Position numbers and translations under genes: made by a program
In this document: positions 36,871 through 46,157 of the stretch, piece by piece
How positions within the stretch are numbered: the first letter of the stretch is position 1
How the letters are laid out: each line of letters opens with the position of its first letter
Notes under the pieces: generated by a model
The model's input: only the letters and a program-made list of their open reading frames with translations
The model's database searches: none
What the model was told of the DNA's origin: nothing
Assembly: GCA_036265935.1 (NCBI GenBank)
Contig: DATAOB010000047.1
Span: 1 to 64,000, forward strand
Reading direction: 5' to 3'
Source: JAFASC01 sp036265935
GTDB taxonomy: Bacteria > Pseudomonadota > Alphaproteobacteria > Rhizobiales > Beijerinckiaceae
DNA length: 64,000 nucleotides

Positions 36871-39798
36871 TCAGACAAGCGCCCCTGCAATCACCTCTGC
36901 CACATGCAACGGCTTCCTCGCCGTGCCATGCTCGATTTGATGCCGACAGGAAAAACCGTCGGCGACGATGAGCGAGTCCGCATCCGAGCCGCGCACCGCG
37001 GGGAATAGCGTCAGCTCACCCATCGCCATCGAAACATCGTATGTCTCGGCTTGATAGCCGAACGCGCCGGCCATGCCACAACACGAGGATTCGATCGGCT
37101 TCACGTCGAGTCCGGGCACGAGACGCAGTGCCGTTTCAACGGAGCCGAATGCGCCAAAAGCTTTTTGATGGCAATGGCCGTGCAGATGCGCTGTGCGCTT
37201 CGTCTCGCCAAGAGGGAGCATGAGTCTCCCCGCTTCGGCCTCGCGTGCCAAAAGCTCCTCGAAGAGTAGCGCTTGGTCGGCAATCATCCGCGACTCCTCG
37301 CCGGGAAACAGCGCCAGCAATTCGTCGCGGAGCGTCAACAAGCACGACGGCTCCAGCCCGATGACCGGCACGCCGCGTTTCGCAAATGGTAGCAGCGCAT
37401 CGCGCGTGCGCGAAAGCTCGCGCCGTGCGCCAGGGACATTGCCGACCGAGAGGTGCGTGCGACCGCAGCAGAGCGCGCGCTTGCTCCCGGCATGGCGTGG
37501 CAGATGCACACGGTAATTCGCCACGACGAGAACGTTGAGCGCCGCTTCGATCGTCTCCCGCTCGAAGGCGCGGTTGAAGGTATCGGCAAAAAGCACGACC
37601 TCGCCTGCTTTGCCGCTGCCCATGCTTGCCGCCGGCTCGCGAAAGCGATCGCGGCGCCAACGCGGCAGCGGCCGCTGATGCGCCAATCGCATCATTTTCT
37701 CGCTGGCACGCGCGAGCGTCGGGATCTGGTCGCGCAGATTCATCAGCGGCGCAAGCACCGCGCCGATCCCGGCATAATCCGGCAGATGCGCAACGATCTT
37801 GTCGCGCAGCGAGAATCCATATTTCGCGGCGCGCGCCGCCTGCACCTCAATCTTCATCCGCGCTACATCCACCCCGGTCGGGCATTCGCGCCGGCAGCCT
37901 TTACACGACACGCAGAGGCTCAGCGTGTCGCGCACGCCCGCGGAGGTCAGCGCCTCAGCTGCGAGCTGTCCCGAGAGCGCCAGCCGCAGCGTGTTGGCGC
38001 GCCCGCGCGTCACATCGCGCTCGTCGCAGGTGACGCGATAAGACGGACACATGACACCGCCCACCGATTTCCGGCAGGCGCCGTTATTGTTGCACATCTC
38101 CGTCGCGCCCTGGAGACCGGCGGCGCCGCCCGGCCATGCCGACCAATCGAGCACGGGCTGAAATTCCGAGCGTCCGTAATTCGGGCCGTAGCGCAGCAGA
38201 TTGGGGTCATCGAATTTCGGCGGATCGACAATGCGATGCGGGTTCAGCGCGTCGTCGGGATCAAACAGCGTCTTCACCTCGCCGAAGGCGCGAATGAGAC
38301 GCGGCCCGAACATCTTCTCGTGGAATTCCGAGCGCACGATGCCGTCGCCGTGCTCGCCCGAATGCGAGCCTTTGTACTCGCGTACGATGGCAAAGGCTTC
38401 TTCCGCGATGGCACGCATGCGTTTCAAATCGAGATCGAGCTTCAGATTGAGCAACGGGCGCACATGCAGACAGCCTTCCGAGGCGTGCGCATAGAACGTC
38501 CCCTTCGTTCGGTTGCGCGCGAACACCTCATTGAGCCGTTCCGTATAATCGGCGAGATGCTCGAGAGGCACGGCGCAATCCTCGATGAACGAGACGGGCT
38601 TGCGCTCGTCGCGCATCGACATCATGACGTTGAGGCCCGCGGCGCGAAAATCGGCGAACGCCGTCTGCGTCGTGCGATCGGCGACTTCGACGACGCCGCC
38701 CCATTTGCGCCGCTCGCGATCGAAGCCGAAGCCGAGATCGCCCATGAGCTCGCCGAGCTGCGCAACGCGCCGCAGATTCTCCGCCTGATCGTCATCGGCG
38801 AATTCGACGAGAAGCAGCGCTTCCGGCTCGCCCTTGATCACGCGCTCGATCAGCGGCCGGAACATCGCGATGTCGCGACCGAGCGCAATCATCGTCGCAT
38901 CAACGAGTTCGACCGCGATCGGCTTCAGGCGGACGATGTGCTGCGCGCAATCCATCGCTTCGTAGAAGGAGCCGAAATGCGCCACGCCCAGCGCGCGGTT
39001 GCCAATCACCGGCGACAGCTTCAACTCGATCGCGGTCGAGAGTGCCAGCGTGCCTTCCGACCCGACGAGCAGATGCGCGAGATTGATCTCGCGATCCGGC
39101 GCAAGCGCATCGAGGTTATAACCGCCAACGCGGCGCTGCACCTTGGGAAAGCGCGCTGCCACTTCGGCCGCCTCGTGCCGGCCGATGGCGAGGAGATCGC
39201 GCGTCAGCGCCTCAAGGCGCGAAGGCACATTGCTGGCGCTCGGGGCCGTGTCGATCACGCCGAAATGCCCCGCGGTTCCGTCGGCAAGAACGCCGTCGAT
39301 CGCGATCACATTGTCGCGCATTGTACCGTAGCGCAGCGAGCGTCCGCCGCAGGAATTGTTGCCGGCCATGCCGCCGATCGTGGCGCGCGAGGCAGTTGAC
39401 ACATCGACTGGAAACCACAAACCGTGTGGCACGAGCTGCCGGTTCAAATCGTCGAGCACGATGCCTGGCTCGACGGTGCAACGGCGTACCGCAACGTCGA
39501 GCGACAAGATGCGGTTCAAGTATTTCGACGTGTCGACGATCAGGCCTTCATTGATCGTCTGCCCACATTGCGAGGTGCCGCCGCCGCGAAACGTCACCGG
39601 CACGCGCTCTTCGCGCGCCAAAGCCAGCGCCGTGAGCGCGCCTTCGCTGGTGCGCGGCGCGACGACTCCCGCGGGCATGACTTGATAAGAAGAAGCGTCC
39701 GTCGCGTAACGTCCGCGCGAAAAACGGTCGAAGAGAATGTCGCCGTCGACCGCGCGCTGCAAACGCCGCTCGAGGCCCGGGTGGAGAGCCGCCGTCAC
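36871..39798 (-). CDS. FAD-linked oxidase fused to iron-sulfur/CCG domain (YdiJ/GlcD-GlpC-like dehydrogenase)
   Basis: A 975-residue flavo-iron-sulfur dehydrogenase. Residues 40-250 are a FAD_binding_4 domain (TFRGGGTSQCGQ; GMAGNNSCGGRSLRYG), then a FAD-oxidase C-terminal domain to about 540. A ferredoxin-like part follows with CNNNGACRKSVGGVMCPSY and CVSCKGCRRECPTGVD. A CCG-type domain completes it (HLHGHCHQKAFG; SSCCGMAGAFGYQ). The family oxidises D-2-hydroxyacids such as D-lactate or D-2-hydroxyglutarate and passes electrons to the respiratory chain. It starts with GTG overlapping the mutL stop (GTGA). Confidence 0.88.
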   Translation of the reverse strand: MTAALHPGLERRLQRAVDGDILFDRFSRGRYATDASSYQVMPAGVVAPRTSEGALTALALAREERVPVTFRGGGTSQCGQTINEGLIVDTSKYLNRILSLDVAVRRCTVEPGIVLDDLNRQLVPHGLWFPVDVSTASRATIGGMAGNNSCGGRSLRYGTMRDNVIAIDGVLADGTAGHFGVIDTAPSASNVPSRLEALTRDLLAIGRHEAAEVAARFPKVQRRVGGYNLDALAPDREINLAHLLVGSEGTLALSTAIELKLSPVIGNRALGVAHFGSFYEAMDCAQHIVRLKPIAVELVDATMIALGRDIAMFRPLIERVIKGEPEALLLVEFADDDQAENLRRVAQLGELMGDLGFGFDRERRKWGGVVEVADRTTQTAFADFRAAGLNVMMSMRDERKPVSFIEDCAVPLEHLADYTERLNEVFARNRTKGTFYAHASEGCLHVRPLLNLKLDLDLKRMRAIAEEAFAIVREYKGSHSGEHGDGIVRSEFHEKMFGPRLIRAFGEVKTLFDPDDALNPHRIVDPPKFDDPNLLRYGPNYGRSEFQPVLDWSAWPGGAAGLQGATEMCNNNGACRKSVGGVMCPSYRVTCDERDVTRGRANTLRLALSGQLAAEALTSAGVRDTLSLCVSCKGCRRECPTGVDVARMKIEVQAARAAKYGFSLRDKIVAHLPDYAGIGAVLAPLMNLRDQIPTLARASEKMMRLAHQRPLPRWRRDRFREPAASMGSGKAGEVVLFADTFNRAFERETIEAALNVLVVANYRVHLPRHAGSKRALCCGRTHLSVGNVPGARRELSRTRDALLPFAKRGVPVIGLEPSCLLTLRDELLALFPGEESRMIADQALLFEELLAREAEAGRLMLPLGETKRTAHLHGHCHQKAFGAFGSVETALRLVPGLDVKPIESSCCGMAGAFGYQAETYDVSMAMGELTLFPAVRGSDADSLIVADGFSCRHQIEHGTARKPLHVAEVIAGALV

Positions 39799-41612
39799 CT
39801 TCGTTTGAACAGCCGCTCGATATCGGCGAGCTTTAGTTCAATGTAAGTCGGGCGGCCGTGATTGCACTGACCGGAGGCCGGCGTCGCCTCCATCTCACGC
39901 AACAGTGCATTCATCTCCTCGGCGTTGAGCCGCCGCCCGGCGCGCACGGAATTGTGGCACGCGAGCGTCGCCAGCACTTTGTCCAGCGAGCGCTCGAGCG
40001 CGCCGGCGCTATCGTCTTCCGCCAGCCGATCGGCAATGTCCCGCAGGAGCTTGCGTGCATCGGCGTTCTGCAGAAGCGCCGGCATTTCGCGCACCAGCAC
40101 CGCGCCGGGGCCGAAACTCTCGACGATAAGACCCAACTCAGCGAGAGCATCCGCCGCTGCAACAATCCGCGCGACGTCGCTCTGCTCCATGTCGACCACC
40201 GCCGGCACGAGCAGCGCCTGGCGCGCGATGCCATGCGTGTCGCGCTGACGCTTCAGGTGTTCATAGACGAGCCGCTCATGCGCCGCATGCTGATCGACGA
40301 GAACGATGCCGTCGCGCGTCTGCGCGACAATGTAGTTTTCGTGGAGCTGCGCGCGTGCCGCGCCGAGCGGCGCTTCCACTGCTTCCGGCGCCGGCGGTGC
40401 CACGCCCGCGCGCGCATCGGCGGCGGGGGCATCTATGACAAAGGCGCGCTGCTCCTGCTCGGCAAAGCCGTCGGCAATATGTCCCGGTGCAGCGAGCGAG
40501 CGCCGCCAATCATAGGTCGGCTGCGCCGTGCCACGTGACAGAATATGCAGCGCGCTACGGCCACCTTCATTCGAGGCGCGATGTCGCGCGCCGGCCAGCG
40601 CTTCCTTCAGCGCGCCGATGAGCAATCCGCGCACGAGGCCGGCATCGCGAAACCGCACTTCCGCCTTTGCTGGATGCACGTTGACGTCGACCTCGCGCGG
40701 CGGACAGGCGACGAACAGCGCGACGACGCCATGCCGGTCCGCCGGGAGGAAATCGAGATAGGCCGCGCGCACCGCACTCGCGAGCAATTTGTCGCGCACC
40801 GGACGGCCGTTGACGAACATGAACTGCTGCAGCGCATTGGCGCGGTTGTAGGTCGGCAGGCCAGCATGGCCGGTGAGCGCGAAAGCTTCGCGGGCCGCAT
40901 CGATCGCCACGCAATCCTGCGCGAAATCGCGGCCGAGCACATCGGCAAGCCGGCGCGCGAGCGCGTCGGGTCCATGCGTCGCGGCATAATCTAAGCTGGC
41001 GCCGGACTCGCTTGCGAGCGAAAACCGAACGCCCGGATGCGCGATCGCGAGCCGCTTCACGACATCGGCGACAGCTTGCGCTTCGGCGCGCTCACCCTTC
41101 AAGAACTTCAGCCGCGCCGGCACGCTTAAAAACAGGTCGCGCACTTCGACACGCGTGCCTTTGGCGCGCGCGCAGGGAACGACCGCGCCCTTGTCGCCGA
41201 ACGAGACGACAATGCGCGCGCCGTGTAGCGCATCCGCCGCGCGCGTCTCGATCAGGAGCTCGGCCACCGAGCCGATCGACGGCAGCGCCTCGCCGCGAAA
41301 GCCGAGCGTCGCGATCGCTGAGAGATCGCCATCGGGCAGTTTCGATGTGGCATGGCGATCGACCGCAAGCGCCAAATCCTCCGCGCTCATGCCGTGCCCG
41401 TCGTCGCTGATGCGGATCAGCCGCCGCCCACCCGCCTCAATGACGATCTCAACGCGGCTCGCGGCGGCGTCGAGCGCGTTCTCGACGAGCTCCTTCACCA
41501 CGGAGGCAGGACGCTCGACGACCTCGCCTGCGGCGATGCGATCGACAAGCACCGGGTCGAGACGGCGGACCGGTGCGGCGGGCGGCGAATCGAAGGCGGC
41601 GGCAAGGGACAT
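39795..41612 (-). CDS. mutL: DNA mismatch repair protein MutL with endonuclease motif
   Basis: A 605-residue protein. The N-terminal GHKL ATPase is complete (ELVENALDAAAS; ISDDGHGM; TLGFRGEALPSI). The C-terminal half carries DQHAAHERLVYE, matching the DQHA-X2-E-X4-E metal-binding motif of nicking MutL proteins, and CNHGRP near the end. It should therefore cut DNA itself, as expected in bacteria without MutH. The ATG at 41612 (MSLAAAFD) matches the family; the frame is open to 42269 but this lies in the HAD gene. Confidence 0.95.
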   Translation of the reverse strand: MSLAAAFDSPPAAPVRRLDPVLVDRIAAGEVVERPASVVKELVENALDAAASRVEIVIEAGGRRLIRISDDGHGMSAEDLALAVDRHATSKLPDGDLSAIATLGFRGEALPSIGSVAELLIETRAADALHGARIVVSFGDKGAVVPCARAKGTRVEVRDLFLSVPARLKFLKGERAEAQAVADVVKRLAIAHPGVRFSLASESGASLDYAATHGPDALARRLADVLGRDFAQDCVAIDAAREAFALTGHAGLPTYNRANALQQFMFVNGRPVRDKLLASAVRAAYLDFLPADRHGVVALFVACPPREVDVNVHPAKAEVRFRDAGLVRGLLIGALKEALAGARHRASNEGGRSALHILSRGTAQPTYDWRRSLAAPGHIADGFAEQEQRAFVIDAPAADARAGVAPPAPEAVEAPLGAARAQLHENYIVAQTRDGIVLVDQHAAHERLVYEHLKRQRDTHGIARQALLVPAVVDMEQSDVARIVAAADALAELGLIVESFGPGAVLVREMPALLQNADARKLLRDIADRLAEDDSAGALERSLDKVLATLACHNSVRAGRRLNAEEMNALLREMEATPASGQCNHGRPTYIELKLADIERLFKRR

Positions 41613-41662
41613 CGCAAGCGTTTTAGCAGGCTGGCAGACCAAACGGGAGGCCGTCTCCCACC

Positions 41663-42397
41663 CTAGCCGGCCGCCGCAATCGCCTCCGGTACCTGGGCAA
41701 TAGTCCGGCAGACCCGGATGCGCCGCGTCGGCAGAAATCGATCGAACCGCCGCAACATCGCCCAGCGGCCATTGGGCACGTGGATGCCGCGTCCGCCGAG
41801 CCGCACGACCGGGCCGACGTCCTCGAAGAACCTGTCGCCGACCATGGTCAGCGCGGCAGGCGCGCAGCCGTTCGCGGCGGCGATCCGCGCATAGGTCGCG
41901 GCATTCTTGCGGTCGACGATCTCGACCATTCCGAAGCGATCGAGAAATGGGAAGCAGGCGAGCTTCATCGCCTGGCGGATGAGGTCGCCATGCGTGATGA
42001 TCCAGAGCGCGTGCCCAGCCTCTTGCAATCGCGTGAGCGCGCTTTCGAGCCCGGGCGGGCAGCGCAAGGTCAGCCAGTCCATGCATTGCGGAATGGCTTC
42101 CACCTGAGCGCGCCAATCGGCGGGAATGTCGCGATCGCAAATCTCGCGCGCGCTTTCGATCAGCGCGCGCTGCACGCCCTCGGGCGTGTAACCGCATTGG
42201 CGCAAGCGCCGGCGGAAGGCCTCCCGTATGCCGGGATGCGGCAGGCCTTCGGTCGACAGGCGCTTGCAATCGCGTTCCCAGCGCTTCTCATCAGTGTCGT
42301 CGATCCATAGCGTGTCGTCGGCGTCGAAGGCGACGACGCTCTGCGGCCTCTCCGCGCCGATATCCGGCTTGGCTTTGCATTCGATGGACTTAAGCAT
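41663..42397 (-). CDS. HAD-family hydrolase
   Basis: A 244-residue phosphatase-like protein with motif I AFDADDTLW (nucleophile Asp25, acid Asp27), motif II IITHGD, and motif IV VGDRFFEDVGPV. The large helical cap between motifs I and II suits a small phosphorylated substrate. No substrate is evident from context. The start at 42397 avoids overlap with the divergent dodecin gene; a longer frame reaches 42511. It lies 50 bases upstream of mutL and could be co-transcribed. Confidence 0.82.
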   Translation of the reverse strand: MLKSIECKAKPDIGAERPQSVVAFDADDTLWIDDTDEKRWERDCKRLSTEGLPHPGIREAFRRRLRQCGYTPEGVQRALIESAREICDRDIPADWRAQVEAIPQCMDWLTLRCPPGLESALTRLQEAGHALWIITHGDLIRQAMKLACFPFLDRFGMVEIVDRKNAATYARIAAANGCAPAALTMVGDRFFEDVGPVVRLGGRGIHVPNGRWAMLRRFDRFLPTRRIRVCRTIAQVPEAIAAAG

Positions 42398-42509
42398 TGC
42401 GGTACGGCAATGTTTTTGCACGCCGCCGCGTTCCCGCTCCAGCAAAGGTGAATGATTTCGCCGCACCCGATCAGCCAAACCTCGAGCAATCTCGAAACAG
42501 GAGAGTGTC

Positions 42510-42719
42510 ATGGATCACGTGTACAAAATAACCGAGCTTGTCGGCTCGTCGGAAAAGTCGATCGAGGACGCCATACAGACGGCGATCTCGCGGGCGTCGA
42601 AGACGCTGCGGAATTTGCGCTGGTTCGAGGTCGAGCAGATACGCGGCCACATTGCCGATGACGGCGTGCATCATTATCAGGTCAGTTTGCGCGTCGGCTT
42701 CACGCTGCAGGAGAAGTGA
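42510..42719 (+). CDS. Dodecin (flavin-storage protein)
   Basis: A 69-residue protein matching dodecin: VYKITELVGSSEKSIEDAIQ with the flavin-stacking tryptophan in LRWFEV, then GHIADDGVHHYQVSLRVGF. Dodecins assemble into hollow dodecamers that hold FMN or riboflavin and protect the cell from free flavin. AGGAG lies nine bases before the ATG. It is divergent from the HAD phosphatase gene. Confidence 0.93.
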   Translation: MDHVYKITELVGSSEKSIEDAIQTAISRASKTLRNLRWFEVEQIRGHIADDGVHHYQVSLRVGFTLQEK

Positions 42720-42791
42720 ACGCGAAAACTTCGAGCCCAAGCGAAGGTTTATGATTTGCGCCGCGCGCGCGGACATGGTCAGTCGCGCCTG

Positions 42792-44042
42792 ATGCTGCAA
42801 GTCCCGAAACCGACGCGGGCCGCGACGCTTGATGAGACCTCGCCGAGCTATCCCGGCTGGCGGGTCGTCATCGCGTGTTTCACGATCGCGATGTTTGCCT
42901 GGGGCTTTGGCTTCTACGGCCATGGCGTCTTTCTCGCCGAATTGCGTGCGACCCGCGGCTGGTCGGCCTCGCTTATCTCCGGCGCGACCACACTGTATTA
43001 TTTAGTCGGCGCGCTCGCCGTAATTTACGTGAGCGACGCGATCCGCCGCTTCGGCCCGCGATGGGTGATGCTCGCCGGCGTTTTGATGATCGCCACGGCC
43101 GGGCTGCTTGTCGGCATCGTCGCGGCGCCATGGCAGCTCTATGCCGTCTATCTCCTGATGTCGGCGGGATGGGCGGCGACCACGGTCGGCGCGATTTCCA
43201 ATGTGCTGGGTCTATGGTTTTCCGCCCGGCGCGGACTTGCGATCAATCTCGCGCTCAACGGCGCCAGCATGGCGGGCGTGGTGGTCATCCCGGCACTGGT
43301 AGTGCTCATCGACAAGATCGGCTTCGAGCCGGCGGTTGCGGTTGTCAGCGGTGTGATGCTGGCACTGATCCTGCCGATGGTGTTTTTCTGGGTCGAGCGG
43401 CCGGCCGTCGCGCTCGTCCATCGCCCGAACTTGGATGCCGCGGGCAAGGTGATTGCGCCATGGACGCGTGCCGACGCGCTACGCTCCTGGCGCTTCTGGT
43501 CGATCGGTCTGCCTTTCTCGCTCGCTCTCATGGCGCAGGCCGGTTTTCTTGTGCACGAGATTGCCATTCTGGAGCCGAGCCTCGGGCGCGCTCAGGCCGG
43601 CATTGCGGTCGCCGTCACGACGGGGATGGCGATTGTCGGGCGGTTGACGCTCGGGATGGTAATCGACCGCTTCGATCAGCGCGCGGTCACGGCGCTGTCG
43701 CTTGCCTCGCAGGTGATCGCGCTCGCGGTGATGATTGCGACACGCGAGTCGCTGCCGCTATTCGTTGCGGTGGCGATTTTCGGCTTCTCGGTGGGTAATC
43801 TCATCACCTTTCCGGCACTCATCGTACAGCGCGAATTCGAGCCGGCATCGTTCGGCATGCTGACTGCGCTGGTCAGTTCGATCTGGCAGATCGGCGCCTC
43901 GAGCGGACCGCTTTTGCTTGGCGCCATCCACGATCTGGCCAGAAGTTACACCGCGCCGATTTTAGTTTGCGCCGCGCTCGATGCTGCGGCGGCTGTCGTA
44001 ATCCTGATGCGACCGCGGGTTCAGCGCCGCACGATCACGTAA
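42792..44042 (+). CDS. Major facilitator superfamily transporter, substrate unknown
   Basis: A 416-residue protein with twelve predicted membrane segments beginning at WRVVIACFTIAMFAWGFGF. It carries MFS loop features (YVSDAIRRFGPRWVML between helices 2 and 3; MVIDRFDQRAVTAL in the second half). It resembles the monocarboxylate/oxalate-type MFS branch only in general shape. The start is uncertain: ATG 42792 has a weak ribosome-binding site, and TTG 42756 is an alternative. Its 3' end overlaps the convergent gene by 22 bases. Confidence 0.8.
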   Translation: MLQVPKPTRAATLDETSPSYPGWRVVIACFTIAMFAWGFGFYGHGVFLAELRATRGWSASLISGATTLYYLVGALAVIYVSDAIRRFGPRWVMLAGVLMIATAGLLVGIVAAPWQLYAVYLLMSAGWAATTVGAISNVLGLWFSARRGLAINLALNGASMAGVVVIPALVVLIDKIGFEPAVAVVSGVMLALILPMVFFWVERPAVALVHRPNLDAAGKVIAPWTRADALRSWRFWSIGLPFSLALMAQAGFLVHEIAILEPSLGRAQAGIAVAVTTGMAIVGRLTLGMVIDRFDQRAVTALSLASQVIALAVMIATRESLPLFVAVAIFGFSVGNLITFPALIVQREFEPASFGMLTALVSSIWQIGASSGPLLLGAIHDLARSYTAPILVCAALDAAAAVVILMRPRVQRRTIT

Positions 44043-44806
44043 GCGTAAGGCGTAAATCTATCTGGAAGTATGCGCGCTGAGCCGACCATCGGCCGGTGCG
44101 CCGGCGGGATGAGCGCGATCTGCGCCTGCGCCAACGCGACGCTCGTCGGCTTGCGCGGCGGCAGCGGTACGTCGGCCGGTTCCGGCTCTTGCGGCCGCGC
44201 CGGCGGCAGCGGCACCGCAGCGGGCGGCGGCTCGGGTGCGCTTTGCGGCGTCTGGACCTGTTGGGTTTTCACCGGCACCGGCGGCGCGCTCGGCTGCGGT
44301 GTCGAGACAGGCGCGGGCGCGTGCGAAGCGGGCTCCGAGCTCGTCATCAGCGCGCTTTTCATGCCCTCGACAATTTTGGCAAGGCTCGCTTTGTCCTCCG
44401 GTGCCGGCGCGGCTTTGGCGACGAGGATGCGCTTCTCGTTGCAATCGCGCACGCCGAGCGAGATCAGCTCGGCGCCGGAAAGCACCTTATATTCGCGCGT
44501 CAGCGTGCCGAGTCGCGCCTGCACCGGCGCGGGGTAGGTCGAGAACAGTTTCTGCGTCTCGTCCCAGTTGACCATTTTGTTGCGCGGATCGTAAGCGGCA
44601 TGGAATTTGATCAGGCTATCCGGATACACGCAGACATTCGGCAGGCTCAAAGCGAGCGTGCAGGCCGAGCGACATTCATGCAGCCGCACTTCGCGATCCT
44701 GGGCGCGATAGAGCTCGGTCATCGTGCGGTATTGATCGACATAGCCGCCGACGTCCTTGGTGACGATGACGGCAGCGGGCAGCGGAGGCGGATCGAGGTA
44801 GCTCAA
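44021..44806 (-). CDS. Unknown protein with a ClpP/COG3904-like serine motif and proline-rich tail
   Basis: A 261-residue protein. Residues 10-80 resemble the periplasmic ClpP-fold family of COG3904: HECRSACTLAL (Ser47) followed by a strand and IKFHAAYD (His69), which could be part of a catalytic site. Residues 150-230 are almost wholly Pro, Ala, Val and Glu repeats, suggesting an extended linker. No signal peptide is visible from the ATG at 44806, so the true start may lie elsewhere or the protein may stay in the cytoplasm. Function unknown. Confidence 0.6.
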   Translation of the reverse strand: MSYLDPPPLPAAVIVTKDVGGYVDQYRTMTELYRAQDREVRLHECRSACTLALSLPNVCVYPDSLIKFHAAYDPRNKMVNWDETQKLFSTYPAPVQARLGTLTREYKVLSGAELISLGVRDCNEKRILVAKAAPAPEDKASLAKIVEGMKSALMTSSEPASHAPAPVSTPQPSAPPVPVKTQQVQTPQSAPEPPPAAVPLPPARPQEPEPADVPLPPRKPTSVALAQAQIALIPPAHRPMVGSARILPDRFTPYAYVIVRR

Positions 44807-44871
44807 GCGGAATCCGAAAAATTGCGCTCGAGGTTTAGCAAATCATGTGATTCGGGCGGAACGTGCCGCGT

Positions 44872-46152
44872 TCACATGCCGTCCGGCCGTCCGGCGGCGG
44901 TGACAAGCAGGGCGCCGTCGCCGAACAGGCGCTCCCCGACGCGTTTGGCTTCCGCCAACGTGACCGCCTCGACAAGCTTGTTGCGCTCGTCGAGATAGGA
45001 GATATCGAAGCCCTGCTGCTGCAGATGCACCAGCTGCGCGGCGATCTTGGTCGAGGTGTCGAACGACAGCGCATAAGAGCCGGTGAGATATTTCTTGGCT
45101 TTGTCGAGCTCCGCTTCGGTCGGCCCGTCGTGAGCGAGCAGCTTGATCTCGCTTTCGATGACGGCGAGCGATTCCGCGGCGCGCTCGTTCTTAGTCGAGG
45201 TGGAACCCGCAAGCATCGCGGCACGATCGAAACTTTGGATCTGCGAATAGACGGAATAGGCAAGGCCGCGCTTCTCGCGCACCTCATGGAAGAGCCGCGT
45301 CGTCAGGCCGCCACCGCCCAAAATGTAATTGACCACCATCGCCGGGATGAACTCGGGATCGCGGCGGTGAATGCCGGGGCGGCCGAAACGGATCGTCGTC
45401 TGCGGCACATCGAGGTCGATGACGCGCCGCGTGCCGAGATTGGCGACGGAGGTTGCCGGCACCGTCACAAGCTCGGGCAGTTCCGGCCAGGCGCCGAACA
45501 CCTCATCGAGGAGACGCGCCAGCGTCGGCGCGTCGATGGCGCCGACCGCGGCGATTTTTAACGTCGCCCGCGCGAAGGCGCGTTTGCGCAGATCGTCGAG
45601 ATCGGCGCGCGTGATCGACGGCAGGCTGGCGATTTCACCGCGCACCGCACGGCCGTAAGGATGATCGGGAAACGCCGCGGCACGAAAGGCGCGGTTGGCC
45701 ATCGCTTCGGGATCGTGCAGATCGCGCTTCAGCGTCGCGGCCATCTGCTCGCGCACGCGCTCCATCGGCTCGGCATCGAGGCGGGCTTCGTTCAACGCCA
45801 GACGCAGAAGCTCGAAAGCCGCCGCGGTGTTGCGCTCGAGCGTCTGCAAGTGACCGGAAATGTGGTCACGATCGGCGTTGAAGGAGAGATGGATCGCCTT
45901 GTCGTCGAGCGCGCGGTGAAAGCCTTCGGCATCGTAGGACCCGGCGCCTTCATCGAGCAGCCCGGCGAGAAGTGTCGCCGTGCCGGGACGCTCCGGGCGA
46001 TCCTGCGAGGCGCCGCCGTTGATTGAGAACTCCAGCGCGACCAGCGGAATCGCGTGCTCTTCGACGAGCCACGCTTCAATCCCATGCGGCGTAAAGACTC
46101 GCTGCACGCGACCGGCGCGCGACGAAAGTCCGACCTCGGCGATCTCTGTCAT
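44872..46152 (-). CDS. M16-family peptidase-like subunit without the zinc motif
   Basis: A 426-residue protein with the two-domain M16 fold (SINGGASQDRPERPGTATLLAGLLDEGAGSYDAE; later LGGGGLTTRLFHEVREKRGLAYSVYS). The HxxEH zinc site of active members is replaced by LLAGLLDE. It keeps the C-terminal substrate-binding arginine-tyrosine region (REKRGLAYSV). Such partners pair with an active subunit encoded next door. It starts five bases after the stop of the catalytic subunit and should be made together with it. Confidence 0.88.
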   Translation of the reverse strand: MTEIAEVGLSSRAGRVQRVFTPHGIEAWLVEEHAIPLVALEFSINGGASQDRPERPGTATLLAGLLDEGAGSYDAEGFHRALDDKAIHLSFNADRDHISGHLQTLERNTAAAFELLRLALNEARLDAEPMERVREQMAATLKRDLHDPEAMANRAFRAAAFPDHPYGRAVRGEIASLPSITRADLDDLRKRAFARATLKIAAVGAIDAPTLARLLDEVFGAWPELPELVTVPATSVANLGTRRVIDLDVPQTTIRFGRPGIHRRDPEFIPAMVVNYILGGGGLTTRLFHEVREKRGLAYSVYSQIQSFDRAAMLAGSTSTKNERAAESLAVIESEIKLLAHDGPTEAELDKAKKYLTGSYALSFDTSTKIAAQLVHLQQQGFDISYLDERNKLVEAVTLAEAKRVGERLFGDGALLVTAAGRPDGM

Positions 46153-46157
46153 TGAGG

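Noticed and set aside
37453..39399. Long plus-strand frame of 648 residues
   Set aside because: It lies wholly antisense to the FAD/iron-sulfur dehydrogenase gene, is rich in Arg, His and Ala and has no domain; long antisense frames are expected at this GC content.
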